DNA from: Roseovarius sp.
Lineage (GTDB): Bacteria > Pseudomonadota > Alphaproteobacteria > Rhodobacterales > Rhodobacteraceae
Assembly (NCBI RefSeq): GCF_027019125.1
Contig: NZ_JALUXE010000002.1
Location: 62,001 to 126,000, forward strand
Length of the DNA stretch: 64,000 nucleotides
Direction of reading: 5' to 3'
Shown here piece after piece: positions 54,964 through 63,535 of this stretch (position 1 is its first letter; every line of letters begins with the position of its first letter). A model generated the notes under the pieces. That model was not told the origin of the DNA. It was given only the letters and a program-made list of their open reading frames with translations, and did not search any database. Position numbers and translations under genes: made by a program.

Positions 54964-55617
54964 TCAGGTCAATTCCGTCATCAGGCGCGCCGCCTCGTCA
55001 CGGGGATGGGCGAGGGCATCGCGATCCTCGCCGGGGTGAAAGCGGGCGCGGGTGGCGGTGCCCATGGGCGCGGGCGTCAGGATATGCACGCGCGGGCCGG
55101 TCTTTGCGGTTTCGACCTGCCAGGAGCGGGCAAGGGCGATCTGCGCGGCCTTGGTGGCGCCGTAAGCGCCAAAGAATTTTTCGCCCGCGTGGGGATCGTC
55201 GAAAAATACCGCCTGGCCATCGGTGCCCAGAAGCGGCGCGATGAAGGGGATGAGAATGCCGGTCGCGGTGACGTTGCAGGCGACGGATTTGGTCCAGTCG
55301 CCCTCGGACAGATGCGCGGCGGGCGTCAGGGGGGCCGCATGGACCGCCGCATGAACCCAGGTGGCAATCGCGCCCCAGCGGTCATGGATTGAGCGGCAAA
55401 GCTGCGCCATGGCCCCGGTATTGGTGATGTCCATCGGGGCCAGCGTCGCCTGACCGCCTGCGGCCTGAATGCGGTCGTCGAGTTCTTCGAGCGCGCCGGT
55501 GGTGCGGGCGACGGCGACGACATGGTGGGTTTTGGCCAAGGCCTCGGCCATGGCTGCGCCCAGACCGCGCGATGCGCCGGTCACAAGGGCAATCGGGAGG
55601 GGTGTGTTGCTGTCCAT
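54964..55617 (-). CDS. Short-chain dehydrogenase/reductase family protein, Ser of triad missing
   Basis: A 217-residue Rossmann protein. The nucleotide loop is TGASRGLG (near residue 14). DIT follows at strand 4 and YGATKAA at the active site (Tyr-x3-Lys). Classic SDRs have a Ser about 13 residues before the Tyr (often VSS). The same place here reads FFDDPHAG, so the canonical Ser is absent. The N-A-G motif on strand 4 is HAAVHAA. It may have altered chemistry or no oxidoreductase activity. Substrate unknown. Confidence 0.8.
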   Translation of the reverse strand: MDSNTPLPIALVTGASRGLGAAMAEALAKTHHVVAVARTTGALEELDDRIQAAGGQATLAPMDITNTGAMAQLCRSIHDRWGAIATWVHAAVHAAPLTPAAHLSEGDWTKSVACNVTATGILIPFIAPLLGTDGQAVFFDDPHAGEKFFGAYGATKAAQIALARSWQVETAKTGPRVHILTPAPMGTATRARFHPGEDRDALAHPRDEAARLMTELT

Positions 55618-55724
55618 ACAAGGGAAATCCCACCAGTTGCGGGGCAATTCAAGGGCAATCGCTTGACTTTCTCGCACATGCAGCGAAAAAGTCGGAAGAG
55701 AGACATAACAGAGGGGCGTGAACG

Positions 55725-56294
55725 ATGCGCAATACAGTTTTGACCAAGGCCGTGAACGGCCACGATACACTGCTCCGCCAAGCGGGGCTGGTTCTGGGTG
55801 GTTCTTTCCTGATTGCGGTCGCCGCACAGGTGAGCGTGCCGTTTTACCCGGTGCCGCTGACGCTTCAGACATTGGCGATCCTGATGATCGGTCTGACCTT
55901 TGGGTCGCGTTTGGGCGCGCTCACGCTGCTGGCCTATCTGGCCGAGGGCGCGATGGGGCTGCCGGTATTTGCGGGCGGGCTGAACGGTGTGGCGCTGATG
56001 GGGCCGACCGCCGGGTTCCTCATTGGCTTTGTCGCCATGGCCTATCTCGCGGGCCTCGCGGTCGAGCGGGGGCTGGCGCGCGGTGTCGTGTCGACGGCGA
56101 TCTGCGGCATGGGCATTTCCGCGCTGCTCTACCTGCCGGGTCTGGCATGGCCCGCGATGATGCTGGGCAAGAGCGCCGATGCTCTGTGGTCCGGCTGGAT
56201 GGCGCCGTTCCTGCTGGGAGATGCGGTCAAGGCCGTGATCGCGGCGATGATCGTGACCGGGGCCACCGCAGTGATCCGGGCGCGCAAGGGCTGA
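55725..56294 (+). CDS. bioY: Biotin transporter BioY
   Basis: A 189-residue substrate-binding membrane subunit of the ECF-type biotin importer, with about six helices. QVSVPFYPVPLTLQTLAIL and the GLPVFAGGLNG and GPTAGFLIGF motifs are typical. No bioM or bioN gene is adjacent. Solitary BioY can import biotin on its own or share a common ECF module. An AGAGGGG site precedes the ATG. A TTGACT box lies about 60 bases upstream, but no clear -10 or BioR site was seen. It is divergent from the SDR gene across 107 bases. Confidence 0.93.
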   Translation: MRNTVLTKAVNGHDTLLRQAGLVLGGSFLIAVAAQVSVPFYPVPLTLQTLAILMIGLTFGSRLGALTLLAYLAEGAMGLPVFAGGLNGVALMGPTAGFLIGFVAMAYLAGLAVERGLARGVVSTAICGMGISALLYLPGLAWPAMMLGKSADALWSGWMAPFLLGDAVKAVIAAMIVTGATAVIRARKG

Positions 56295-56322
56295 CGCCTT
56301 ATCCGCCAGACCAGGTAAAGAG

Positions 56323-56354
56323 AAACGCCGCTCCTGCAAGGGGGCGGCGTTTTT
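56323..56354 (+). terminator. Rho-independent terminator after bioY
   Basis: A 12-bp stem (AAACGCCGCTCC with GGGGCGGCGTTT, one G-T pair) and loop TGCAAG are followed by a T run to 56354. It lies 28 bases after the bioY stop and 21 bases before the convergent gene's stop, so it may serve both. Confidence 0.85.
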
Positions 56355-56375
56355 CTGTGGCGGATCGGAACAGGA

Positions 56376-56636
56376 TCAGGAGGCGGGCAGGCTGAGGCGT
56401 TCGCTGCGCCCCGAGCGGGCGAGGATCACGACGCCTTCGCCGATGGCCGTGACCTTGGCGGAGCCAAGGCTGGTGCCCACCTCGACGGTGTGGACGGTGT
56501 TGCCGATCCGAAGGAGTGCGCGGGCATGGGACGGACCATGCATGGTCCCCACAAGCGTGAGCCCGGTATTGGGCAGCGCGTCATGCTGGGTTGCAGCCTC
56601 TAGCGTGGCGGCGGGGGTTTCTGTGTGTTCTGTCAC
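56376..56636 (-). CDS. Small PilP/GspC-like domain protein, orphan
   Basis: An 86-residue protein started at a GTG with AGAGG upstream. The C-terminal 60 residues (LTLVGTMHGPSHARALLRIG, then VEVGTSLGSAKVTAIGEG and VVILARSGRSERLSL) match the pattern of the homology region of GspC and PilP: a short beta domain seen in type II secretion and type IV pilus periplasmic proteins. No signal peptide, pilus or secretion genes are nearby, so a pilus role is doubtful. A longer frame to 56750 exists, but its Pro/Arg-rich extension looks non-coding. Confidence 0.6.
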   Translation of the reverse strand: MTEHTETPAATLEAATQHDALPNTGLTLVGTMHGPSHARALLRIGNTVHTVEVGTSLGSAKVTAIGEGVVILARSGRSERLSLPAS

Positions 56637-56754
56637 CTTTGCCTCTTTCGTGCAGTGCTCTGGCGGGCATCTAGACGGGGAAAGAGGCAGGGGAAAGGGC
56701 CGTGGCGCGGGTCGGCAAGGAGTTGCCGCAATGCAGAATCGCGCGGGCAAATCT

Positions 56755-56786
56755 CCGCTCAGCCGCCGGGTCTGACGGCTGAGCGG
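56755..56786 (-). terminator. Hairpin terminator after purF
   Basis: A perfect 11-bp stem (CCGCTCAGCCG with CGGCTGAGCGG) and a ten-base loop begin seven bases past the purF stop. On the minus strand it is followed by a short ATTT only, so rho-independent action is moderate at best. Confidence 0.6.
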
Positions 56787-56792
56787 GGGCTG

Positions 56793-58247
56793 TTATTCGG
56801 CGGCTTTCAGCGCGAAGCCCTTTTCGATCATGTCGGACGGGGCCACGGGATATTCGCCCGAGAAGCAGGCATCGCAATACTGCGGGCATTTGGCATTGCG
56901 CCCGCCCGCCTCGCCCACGGCGCGATAGAGACCGTCGAGCGAGATGAACTTGAGGCTGTCGACCTGCAAATGGTCGCGCATCTCATCCTCTGACATGGTC
57001 GCGGCGAGGAGTTTCTCGCGCTGCGGCGTGTCCACCCCGTAAAAGCACGGCCAGGCGGTGGGCGGGGAGGCGATACGGAAATGCACCTCGGCGGCGCCGG
57101 CATCAAGGATCATCTCCTTGATCTTGCGGCTGGTGGTGCCGCGCACCACGCTGTCATCCACGAGAATGACGCGCTTGCCCTCGATCAGGGCGCGGTTGAC
57201 GTTGAGCTTGAGCCGCACGCCCATGTTGCGGATCTGTTCGGTGGGCTCGATGAAGGTGCGGCCCATGTATTGATTGCGGATGATCCCCATGGCGAAGGGG
57301 ATGCCCGATTCGTGGCTATAGCCGATCGCCGCAGGGGTGCCGCTGTCGGGCACGGGGCAGACGATATCGGCCTCGACCGGCGCTTCGCGGGCCAGTTCCA
57401 CGCCGATCTGGTGGCGGGTTTCATAGACCGAGCGGCCGCCGATGATCGAATCGGGGCGCGAGAAATAGACATGCTCGAAGATGCAGAAGCGCGAGGGCTG
57501 GCGGCGGAAGGGAAAATGGCTCTCGACGCCGCCGCCTGCGGTGATCACGACCATTTCGCCCGGCTCGATCTCGCGCACGAGGCGCGCGCCGATGATGTCG
57601 AGCGCGCAGGTTTCCGAGCTGAGCACCCAGCCGTCACCCAGTTGCCCGAGGACGAGCGGGCGCACGCCCAGAGGATCGCGCACGCCGATGAGTTTCGACC
57701 GGGTCATGGCCACGACGGAAAACGCGCCTTCGACGCGGCGCAGCGCATCCTCCATCCGCTCGGGGATGCGTTTTTGCAGCGAGCGGGCCATCAGGTGAAT
57801 GATACATTCGCTGTCAGAGCCGGATTGAAAGATCGAGCCGCGTTCGATCAGTTCCTTGCGCAGGGCAATGGCGTTGGTGATGTTGCCGTTATGGGCAATC
57901 GCGGCCCCGCCGATGGCGAATTCGCCGAAGAAGGGCTGCACATCGCGGATCGCGGCCCCTTTGGAGCCTGCGGTGGAATAGCGCACATGGCCGATGGCGA
58001 GGGGGCCGGGCAGGGTTTCCATCAGCGACTGGCTGGTGAAATTGTCGCGCACATAGCCAAAGCGGCGCACCGAGTTGAACCCTTGCTCGGGATCATGGCT
58101 GACGATACCGCCCGCCTCCTGGCCGCGATGTTGCAGGGCGTGCAGGCCGAGGGCCACGAAATTTGCCGCGTCGGTCAGGCCGATCACGCCAAAGATTCCA
58201 CATTCCTCCTTCAGCTTGTCATCGTCGAAGGGATGGGCGGGGGGCAT
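56793..58247 (-). CDS. purF: Amidophosphoribosyltransferase
   Basis: A 484-residue enzyme for the first committed step of purine synthesis, forming phosphoribosylamine from PRPP and glutamine. A short propeptide precedes the N-terminal nucleophile Cys16 (KEECGIFGV). The PRPP-binding motif is VILVDDSVVRGTTS, and the C-terminal CPQYCDACFSGEYP carries cysteines typical of Fe-S cluster-bearing PurF types. The ATG at 58247 is preferred over a TTG four codons earlier. It is downstream of cvpA and a DMT gene. Confidence 0.96.
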   Translation of the reverse strand: MPPAHPFDDDKLKEECGIFGVIGLTDAANFVALGLHALQHRGQEAGGIVSHDPEQGFNSVRRFGYVRDNFTSQSLMETLPGPLAIGHVRYSTAGSKGAAIRDVQPFFGEFAIGGAAIAHNGNITNAIALRKELIERGSIFQSGSDSECIIHLMARSLQKRIPERMEDALRRVEGAFSVVAMTRSKLIGVRDPLGVRPLVLGQLGDGWVLSSETCALDIIGARLVREIEPGEMVVITAGGGVESHFPFRRQPSRFCIFEHVYFSRPDSIIGGRSVYETRHQIGVELAREAPVEADIVCPVPDSGTPAAIGYSHESGIPFAMGIIRNQYMGRTFIEPTEQIRNMGVRLKLNVNRALIEGKRVILVDDSVVRGTTSRKIKEMILDAGAAEVHFRIASPPTAWPCFYGVDTPQREKLLAATMSEDEMRDHLQVDSLKFISLDGLYRAVGEAGGRNAKCPQYCDACFSGEYPVAPSDMIEKGFALKAAE

Positions 58248-58370
58248 CTGTTTGGGCAAAGCGGGCAGCTCCGAATCCGTGGAAATCGCTTGGGCGTCTC
58301 TTACGCGCTCAGGCGGTGCATGTCACGAAACTATCACAGATAACGTAGGGATGCGATGGGCTGCGGAGCC

Positions 58371-58820
58371 TCAGAAGCGGGAGAGGACGACACCCGCCCC
58401 GACCAGCAGGGCCGCCGTGAGGCGCGTCCATGACAGATCGCGCGGCGCGATGCCGAAGGCGCCGATGTAATCGAGGACCATGGCCCCGACGATCTGACCA
58501 AGGATCAGCGTTGCCGTCGTGGTGAGCACGCCCAGGAGCGACACGCTCCAGAGCGAGGCCCAGACAAAGAACGCGCCCAGAAGGCCACCGAGCAGGAGCC
58601 AGCGCGGCGCAAGGGCCGCGCGGCCAAATGCGGCGCTATCGCCCGAGAGGGCCACCAAGAGCACCAGTGTCACAAAGCCCACGCCAAAGGACACGGCGGC
58701 GGCGGCAATGGAGCTTTCGATGGTGCGCCCGAGTGCCGAGTTGAGCGGTGCCTGAATGGCCACGGCAAGCCCGGCCAAGGCCATGAACATGAGGGCGAGA
58801 ACCGGGCTTTGCGGCAGCAT
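58371..58820 (-). CDS. DMT-family (YdcZ/DUF606) transporter
   Basis: A 149-residue protein with five hydrophobic helices, the size of the half-length YdcZ/DUF606 members of the drug/metabolite transporter superfamily. Motifs include QAPLNSALGRTIESSIAAAAVSF near residue 25, GGLLGAFFVWASLWSV, and ATLILGQIVGAMVLDYIG, which are conserved in the family. It is likely to act as a dimer. Substrate unknown. It sits between cvpA (three-base gap) and purF. Confidence 0.85.
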   Translation of the reverse strand: MLPQSPVLALMFMALAGLAVAIQAPLNSALGRTIESSIAAAAVSFGVGFVTLVLLVALSGDSAAFGRAALAPRWLLLGGLLGAFFVWASLWSVSLLGVLTTTATLILGQIVGAMVLDYIGAFGIAPRDLSWTRLTAALLVGAGVVLSRF

Positions 58821-58823
58821 CGG

Positions 58824-59384
58824 TTACTGCGGGGCCTCGCATTTGCCGATCAATTCCTCGTATTGACGGGTGATCCAGCCCAGCGCCTCGTCGGGATTGC
58901 GGTCTTCGATCTGTCCGGTCAGTTGCGAGAAGACCCGCGCCGAGCGGCTGTCGTCGATGATCTGGATGGATTGCGAGGAAATGACCGTCTGATAGACGAA
59001 ATAGGCGATCGCGATCAGCAGCACGCCGCGCGCCACGCCAAAGACAAAGCCAAGGCCCTGGTCGATACCGCCCAGAACCGAGCGTTGCACCAGCGAGGAA
59101 AACAGCGGCGTGATGAGCGAGGCGATGATCAGCCCCACGGCAAAGACCACGGCGAAGGCCCCGATCATCGAGAGTTCGCAGCTATCGGCGATGAATTCGC
59201 CCACCACCGGGATTTCCTTGACCAGCGGTTCCACCTGCGGGGCGAAGATGAAGGCAAGAATGCCGGCCACGACCCAGCCCGCGATGGCGAGGGATTCGCG
59301 CACAAAGCCGCGCGAGTAGGCCAAGAGCGCCGAGAGCACGATGAAAAGCGCCACGACGCCTTCGATGATGGTGAAACCTTCCAT
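58824..59384 (-). CDS. cvpA: CvpA family membrane protein
   Basis: A 186-residue protein with four predicted helices (about residues 5-22, 28-50, 70-95 and 105-130) and a cytoplasmic C-terminal tail. The motif YSRGFVRESLAIAGWVVAG is typical of CvpA, named for colicin V production and often next to purF. In E. coli it affects envelope stress resistance. It follows radA by 26 bases and is co-oriented with purF. Confidence 0.92.
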   Translation of the reverse strand: MEGFTIIEGVVALFIVLSALLAYSRGFVRESLAIAGWVVAGILAFIFAPQVEPLVKEIPVVGEFIADSCELSMIGAFAVVFAVGLIIASLITPLFSSLVQRSVLGGIDQGLGFVFGVARGVLLIAIAYFVYQTVISSQSIQIIDDSRSARVFSQLTGQIEDRNPDEALGWITRQYEELIGKCEAPQ

Positions 59385-59410
59385 ATGCCTCTTCCTGTCC
59401 CGATAGGCGC

Positions 59411-60775
59411 CTAACCTGCGCCGAAAATGTCACCCACGAATGTGGTCAAATCCCCCATATGGGTAAGCTTGAGACCACTGTTGCCCGTCGTCTTGCCACC
59501 AGAGGGGGTAATCGCGGCTGTGAAACCAAGTTTTTGCGCCTCTTTCAACCTGTTTTCGGTCTGACCCACCGGGCGCAGCGCGCCAGATAGGCTGATTTCC
59601 CCGAAAACCACGGTTTCGGCGGGCAGGGCCGTATCCTCGCGGGCGCTGAGCAGGGCGGCGGCCACGGCGAGATCGGCGGCGGGTTCGCTGATCTTGAGGC
59701 CGCCCGCGACGTTGAGATACACATCGAGCCCGGCAAAGGGGATGCCGCAGCGCGCCTCGAGCACGGCGAGAATCATCGCAAGCCGCGCCCCGTCCCAGCC
59801 GACCACCGCACGGCGGGGCTGGGCATGGGGCGTGGGGGCGACGAGCGCCTGCATTTCGACCAGCAGGGGGCGCGTGCCCTCGATACCGGAAAAGACGACC
59901 GAGCCGGGGGTGGGCGCGCCGCGCCCCGAGAGAAAGAGGGCAGAGGGGTTGGCCACCTCGGCCAGCCCCGCGCCCGTCATCTCGAACACGCCGATTTCAT
60001 CGGCGGGGCCAAAGCGGTTCTTGACCGAGCGCAGGATGCGGAATTGATGGCCGCGCTCGCCCTCGAAGTAGAGCACGCAATCCACCATATGTTCGACCAC
60101 GCGGGGGCCCGCGATCTGGCCGTCCTTGGTGACATGGCCCACAAGGATCACGGATGTGCCGAAGCGTTTGGCAAAGCTGGTCAGCTCATGGGCGGCGGCG
60201 CGGACCTGGGAAACGCTGCCGGGCGCGGCCTCGACCGTGTCGGACCAGACGGTCTGGATCGAGTCGATGATCACCAGATCGGGTTTCTCGGCCTCGAGCG
60301 TGGTCAGGATGTCGCGCAGCGCGGTGGCGGCGGCGAGTTTGACGGGAGCATTGCCAAGCCCGAGGCGTTGCGCGCGCATGCGCACCTGGGCGCTCGCCTC
60401 TTCGCCGGAGATGTAAAAGGTCTTGAGGCCCGCGGCCGCGAATTGGGCGGCGGCCTGCAACAGGAGCGTGGATTTGCCGATACCGGGATCACCGCCCACG
60501 AGAATGGCGCTGGAGGGCACGAGACCGCCGCCAAGAACACGGTCCAATTCGCCGATGCGCGACAGGGTGCGGGGCGGCGGGGCCTCTTCGGTCGAGAGGT
60601 CCGTGAGGGTGAGGGGCGTGCCGCGTTTGCCGCCCAGGGTCTTGCCCTTGGGGCCGGTCGAGAGCGGGGCCTCTTCGACAATGCTGTTCCATTCGCCGCA
60701 GGCGTCGCAACGGCCCGACCAGCGGTTGTGAACCGCGCCGCAGGCCGTGCAAGTGAAGGTGCCGGATTTTGCCAT
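59411..60775 (-). CDS. radA: DNA repair protein RadA
   Basis: A 454-residue RecA-like branch migration helicase. The N-terminal zinc finger has Cys9, Cys12, Cys23 and Cys26. Walker A is GGDPGIGKST. The RadA-specific KNRFG motif is in SVKNRFGPADEIG. The C-terminal Lon-like P domain starts near residue 290. The ATG at 60775 gives the usual MAKSGTFTCTACG; the open frame upstream is not supported. Confidence 0.96.
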   Translation of the reverse strand: MAKSGTFTCTACGAVHNRWSGRCDACGEWNSIVEEAPLSTGPKGKTLGGKRGTPLTLTDLSTEEAPPPRTLSRIGELDRVLGGGLVPSSAILVGGDPGIGKSTLLLQAAAQFAAAGLKTFYISGEEASAQVRMRAQRLGLGNAPVKLAAATALRDILTTLEAEKPDLVIIDSIQTVWSDTVEAAPGSVSQVRAAAHELTSFAKRFGTSVILVGHVTKDGQIAGPRVVEHMVDCVLYFEGERGHQFRILRSVKNRFGPADEIGVFEMTGAGLAEVANPSALFLSGRGAPTPGSVVFSGIEGTRPLLVEMQALVAPTPHAQPRRAVVGWDGARLAMILAVLEARCGIPFAGLDVYLNVAGGLKISEPAADLAVAAALLSAREDTALPAETVVFGEISLSGALRPVGQTENRLKEAQKLGFTAAITPSGGKTTGNSGLKLTHMGDLTTFVGDIFGAG

Positions 60776-60878
60776 ATGCGCCTGATGCCCCAACGGGCGG
60801 GCGCGGTCAAATGCGAAACCTCTCGGGCGGTTATTTGCCGCCGCTTGGGTCATGGCGATTATTGCAGGCGCTGTGCGC

Positions 60879-61337
60879 TCAATGGGGGGGTGGGGGCGCG
60901 GATGATGTGCGAGCGATCAAACCGATGCACAACGAGGCGAGGATACAGGCGGTAAAGAGGTAGAGCCCCCAGGCCACCTCGACCCGCGCAAGGCCGACGC
61001 CTTTGACCACGATGATGTAGAGCGCGATGAGAAAAATATCGGCCATGGCGAGTTTGCCCAAAAGGTGCAGCGCGGGAAGGGCGCGCGGCGAGAGGAGGCC
61101 GAAGTGCAGGAGGGCCAAGCCGATGGTCTTGAGATAGGGGGCGAAGAGGGCAAAGACCGTGACCAGAAGGGCCAGATAAACATCGCTCTGCCAGAGCGCT
61201 TGCAGGCCGGAGATGACGGAGATTTCCGAGAGGCCGAAGAGTGGCAGGTCAATGCCTGCGCGCAAGAGGGGGGCGAACCACGCGAGGGGGAAGAGCGCCA
61301 GAAGTGCGAGATTTCCGTATCGCAGGGCTGCGTTCAC
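60879..61337 (-). CDS. PqiA-family membrane protein
   Basis: A 152-residue integral membrane protein with four helices. FAPLLRAGIDLPLFGLSEISVISGLQALW fits the PqiA (paraquat-inducible protein A) domain opening, and the charged LHLLGKLAMADIFLIALYI matches its second conserved part. It is only a single half of the usual two-domain PqiA and lacks the N-terminal zinc ribbon. The start is a GTG that overlaps the mlaF stop. In this family it is linked to membrane lipid transport by partner PqiB and PqiC. Confidence 0.82.
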   Translation of the reverse strand: MNAALRYGNLALLALFPLAWFAPLLRAGIDLPLFGLSEISVISGLQALWQSDVYLALLVTVFALFAPYLKTIGLALLHFGLLSPRALPALHLLGKLAMADIFLIALYIIVVKGVGLARVEVAWGLYLFTACILASLCIGLIARTSSAPPPPH

Positions 61338-62080
61338 CGCACCGCCTCGATTGGTCCTTCGGCGCGGCCGTGGATGAACTGGTCAAGGTAGGGGTCGCCG
61401 GAATGGTCCATCTCGGACACGGGGCCGGTCCACTTGATCACCCCGTCATGCAGCATGGCGACATTGTCGGCGATGGCGCGCACGGAGGTCATATCGTGGG
61501 TGATGGTCATGGCGGTGGCGCCCATTTCGGTGACGATCTCGCGGATCAGGTCGTTGATCACGCCCGCCATGATGGGATCGAGGCCGGTCGTGGGTTCGTC
61601 AAAGAAGATGATCTCGGGTTCGGCGGCGATGGCGCGGGCGAGGCCCACGCGCTTTTGCATGCCGCCCGAAAGCTCGGCGGGGAATTTATCGGCCACATCG
61701 GGTTTGAGGCCGACACGGCGCAGTTTCTCGATGGCGATTTCGCGGGCCTCGGACAGGGGGCGCTTGAGCGAACCGCGCAGCAGGCGGAAGGCGACGTTTT
61801 GCCAGACGGGCAGCGAGTCAAAGAGCGCGCCGCCCTGAAAGAGCATGCCGAAGCGGGCGAGAAAGGCGTCGCGGTCGCCGCGTGTTACGTCTTGGCCGTC
61901 CAGCGTGATGGTGCCGCTGTCGGGGCGGATGAGGCCGAGGATACATTTCAGCGCCACGGATTTGCCGGTGCCCGAGCCGCCGATGATGACGAGCGAGGTG
62001 GCGGAGGGAATGGTCAGATTCACGCCGCGCAGGACGTGGTTGGGACCGAAAGCCTTGTGGACGTTGTGAAGCTCAATCAT
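61334..62080 (-). CDS. mlaF: Phospholipid transport ATP-binding protein MlaF
   Basis: A 248-residue ABC ATPase of the Mla system, which moves phospholipids between the inner and outer membranes. Walker A is GGSGTGKS (residues 35-42), the signature is LSGGMQKR, Walker B is IIFFDEP, and the switch His is in ITHDM. The start ATGATT at 62080 overlaps the stop of the preceding ORF (ATGA). That ORF separates it from mlaE, an unusual arrangement; in related genomes the two genes are usually adjacent. Confidence 0.94.
   Translation of the reverse strand: MIELHNVHKAFGPNHVLRGVNLTIPSATSLVIIGGSGTGKSVALKCILGLIRPDSGTITLDGQDVTRGDRDAFLARFGMLFQGGALFDSLPVWQNVAFRLLRGSLKRPLSEAREIAIEKLRRVGLKPDVADKFPAELSGGMQKRVGLARAIAAEPEIIFFDEPTTGLDPIMAGVINDLIREIVTEMGATAMTITHDMTSVRAIADNVAMLHDGVIKWTGPVSEMDHSGDPYLDQFIHGRAEGPIEAVR
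62075..62080. repeat. Direct repeat at mlaF side of inserted ORF
   Basis: AATCAT here (ATGATT on the coding strand) is the start of mlaF and also overlaps the stop of the inserted ORF. The same six bases recur at 62748-62753 across the mlaE stop. The pair flanks a 673-bp unit. Confidence 0.5.
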
Positions 62081-62733
62081 TCGTCGACGATTTCCTCACT
62101 CGGTGGTGGTAGTTGCTTCACTTCTTCAGGACCAGGAATTTGGTCATATTCAGTCGTTTTTCGCCTCGCGATGTCAACAACCTCGCGCATTCGATCCGTA
62201 AGTGGTTTGATGTCTGTCCCGAACTTGCCTAGCGTTTCTCCCAAATCATTCATTCCGCCTCGTACCACATCAAAAATACCTCGCGGCTTTTGCACCTCGG
62301 CTTCTATCGCAGCAATTCTATTTAGGAGTCGAACTTTGTGAGGTTGATCGAATTCACTTGATGCAAAGACAATTTTCCGCATTCCAATGCATAGTTCCAA
62401 AATCCTAGCCGTCTCTTTTTCGGAAAGCTCAAATGTAGGGATTAATTCTAAATTAGGTCCGTGTACGGCTCCCTGATCCACTTCAAAAAATTCTGACTGC
62501 GTTACTAACAAGCTGTGCAAGCGCTCTATTAATTCATTTCGGTCAGCATACGAAGACCTTGGATGTTTCAACATAATGTTTCGTATGACTTTTGAAAAAC
62601 TCTGAGGCGCAGCGTCAAGAATAAGATCAATAGCGTCTAGCTCCGAATGTGAAACATTGCTTCCGAGTGTCATGTTTCGATACGCCTTTTCCGCTCTTTT
62701 GAACGCGATTTCAAAAGCTTGGTCAGTTTTCAA
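62077..62733 (-). CDS. Low-GC ORF inserted between mlaE and mlaF, function unknown
   Basis: A 218-residue soluble, mainly helical protein with no signal peptide, no membrane span and no recognised motif. Residues 1-60 include HSELDAIDLILDAAPQSFSK. Residues 65-145 are helical. The C terminus (150-218) is charged, ending in PPPSEEIVDE. It starts at TTG with GGAG seven bases upstream. Base composition is far from its neighbours: 62341-62400 has 23 G/C of 60, against 41 of 60 at 61921-61980. It ends by overlapping the mlaF start. It is probably acquired by transfer. Function cannot be inferred. Confidence 0.8.
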   Translation of the reverse strand: MKTDQAFEIAFKRAEKAYRNMTLGSNVSHSELDAIDLILDAAPQSFSKVIRNIMLKHPRSSYADRNELIERLHSLLVTQSEFFEVDQGAVHGPNLELIPTFELSEKETARILELCIGMRKIVFASSEFDQPHKVRLLNRIAAIEAEVQKPRGIFDVVRGGMNDLGETLGKFGTDIKPLTDRMREVVDIARRKTTEYDQIPGPEEVKQLPPPSEEIVDE

Positions 62734-62747
62734 TTGTTAACTCCATT

Positions 62748-62753
62748 AATCAT
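62748..62753. repeat. Direct repeat at mlaE side of inserted ORF
   Basis: AATCAT, partner of the copy at 62075-62080. On the coding strand it reads TC-ATGATT, containing the TGA stop of mlaE. Joining the two copies would recreate an mlaE stop overlapping the mlaF start. Confidence 0.5.
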
Positions 62754-63535
62754 GACGCGAAAAACAGTTCTGTCAGGAGGTAGTTGGAGGCGAGGATCAG
62801 CACGCTCGCTGCCACAACCGCGGATTTGGTGGCGCGGCCCACGCCCTGTGCGCCGCGACCAGAGTTCATGCCATAGTAGCAGCCCATCAACGCCACGATA
62901 AAGCCGAAGGCCGCACCTTTGATCAGGCCCGAGACCACATCCCAGGTTTCCAGAAAATCAATCGTGTTGTGCAGATAGGTGGCGGCAGAGAAATCGAGCC
63001 GCCCCACGCCCACGAGGAACCCGCCCATGATGCCCAGCACATCGCCCACGCCCACGAGGACCGGCACGGCAAGGGTCGCGGCCAGCACGCGGGGGAGAGT
63101 GAGGTATTTCATCGGGTTGGTCGAGAGGGTGGTGAGCGCGTCGATCTGCTCTGTCACCTTCATCGTGCCGATCTCGGCGGCGATGGAGGAGGCCACGCGC
63201 GCCGCCACCATGAGACCGCCCAGCACCGGGCCGAGTTCACGGGTAAGGCCGATGGCCACGATCGAGGGCACCACGGTTTCGGCATTGAAGCGCGCGCCGC
63301 CGGCGTAGATCTGAAGCGCCAGCGCGCCGCCTGTAAAGAGCGCCGTCATGCCGACGACGGGGAGCGAGAGCCAGCCGATCTGCATCAGCGCATGCAGGAA
63401 CTCGCGGACATAGAAGGGGGGCCGCGCCAGATGGCTGAGCGTGTCGCTGGCAAAGAGCGTGATGCGCCCCATTGACGCGAGACCCGCCAGCACGGTGCGG
63501 CCGATCGAGGCCAGAAAACCAAGGATAAAGTTCAT
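62750..63535 (-). CDS. mlaE: Phospholipid transport permease MlaE
   Basis: A 261-residue inner-membrane permease of the Mla lipid transport system. An N-terminal amphipathic helix is followed by about five membrane helices. The family-conserved region [36 protein letters not shown] is at about residues 100-135. [17 protein letters not shown] precedes the last helix. The start overlaps the alr stop (ATGA). It ends 16 bases before the foreign ORF. Confidence 0.94.
   Translation of the reverse strand: MNFILGFLASIGRTVLAGLASMGRITLFASDTLSHLARPPFYVREFLHALMQIGWLSLPVVGMTALFTGGALALQIYAGGARFNAETVVPSIVAIGLTRELGPVLGGLMVAARVASSIAAEIGTMKVTEQIDALTTLSTNPMKYLTLPRVLAATLAVPVLVGVGDVLGIMGGFLVGVGRLDFSAATYLHNTIDFLETWDVVSGLIKGAAFGFIVALMGCYYGMNSGRGAQGVGRATKSAVVAASVLILASNYLLTELFFAS

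Noticed and set aside
55618..55724. BioR operator before bioY
   Set aside because: No TTATNNATAA-like palindrome was found; only a TTGACT box was seen.
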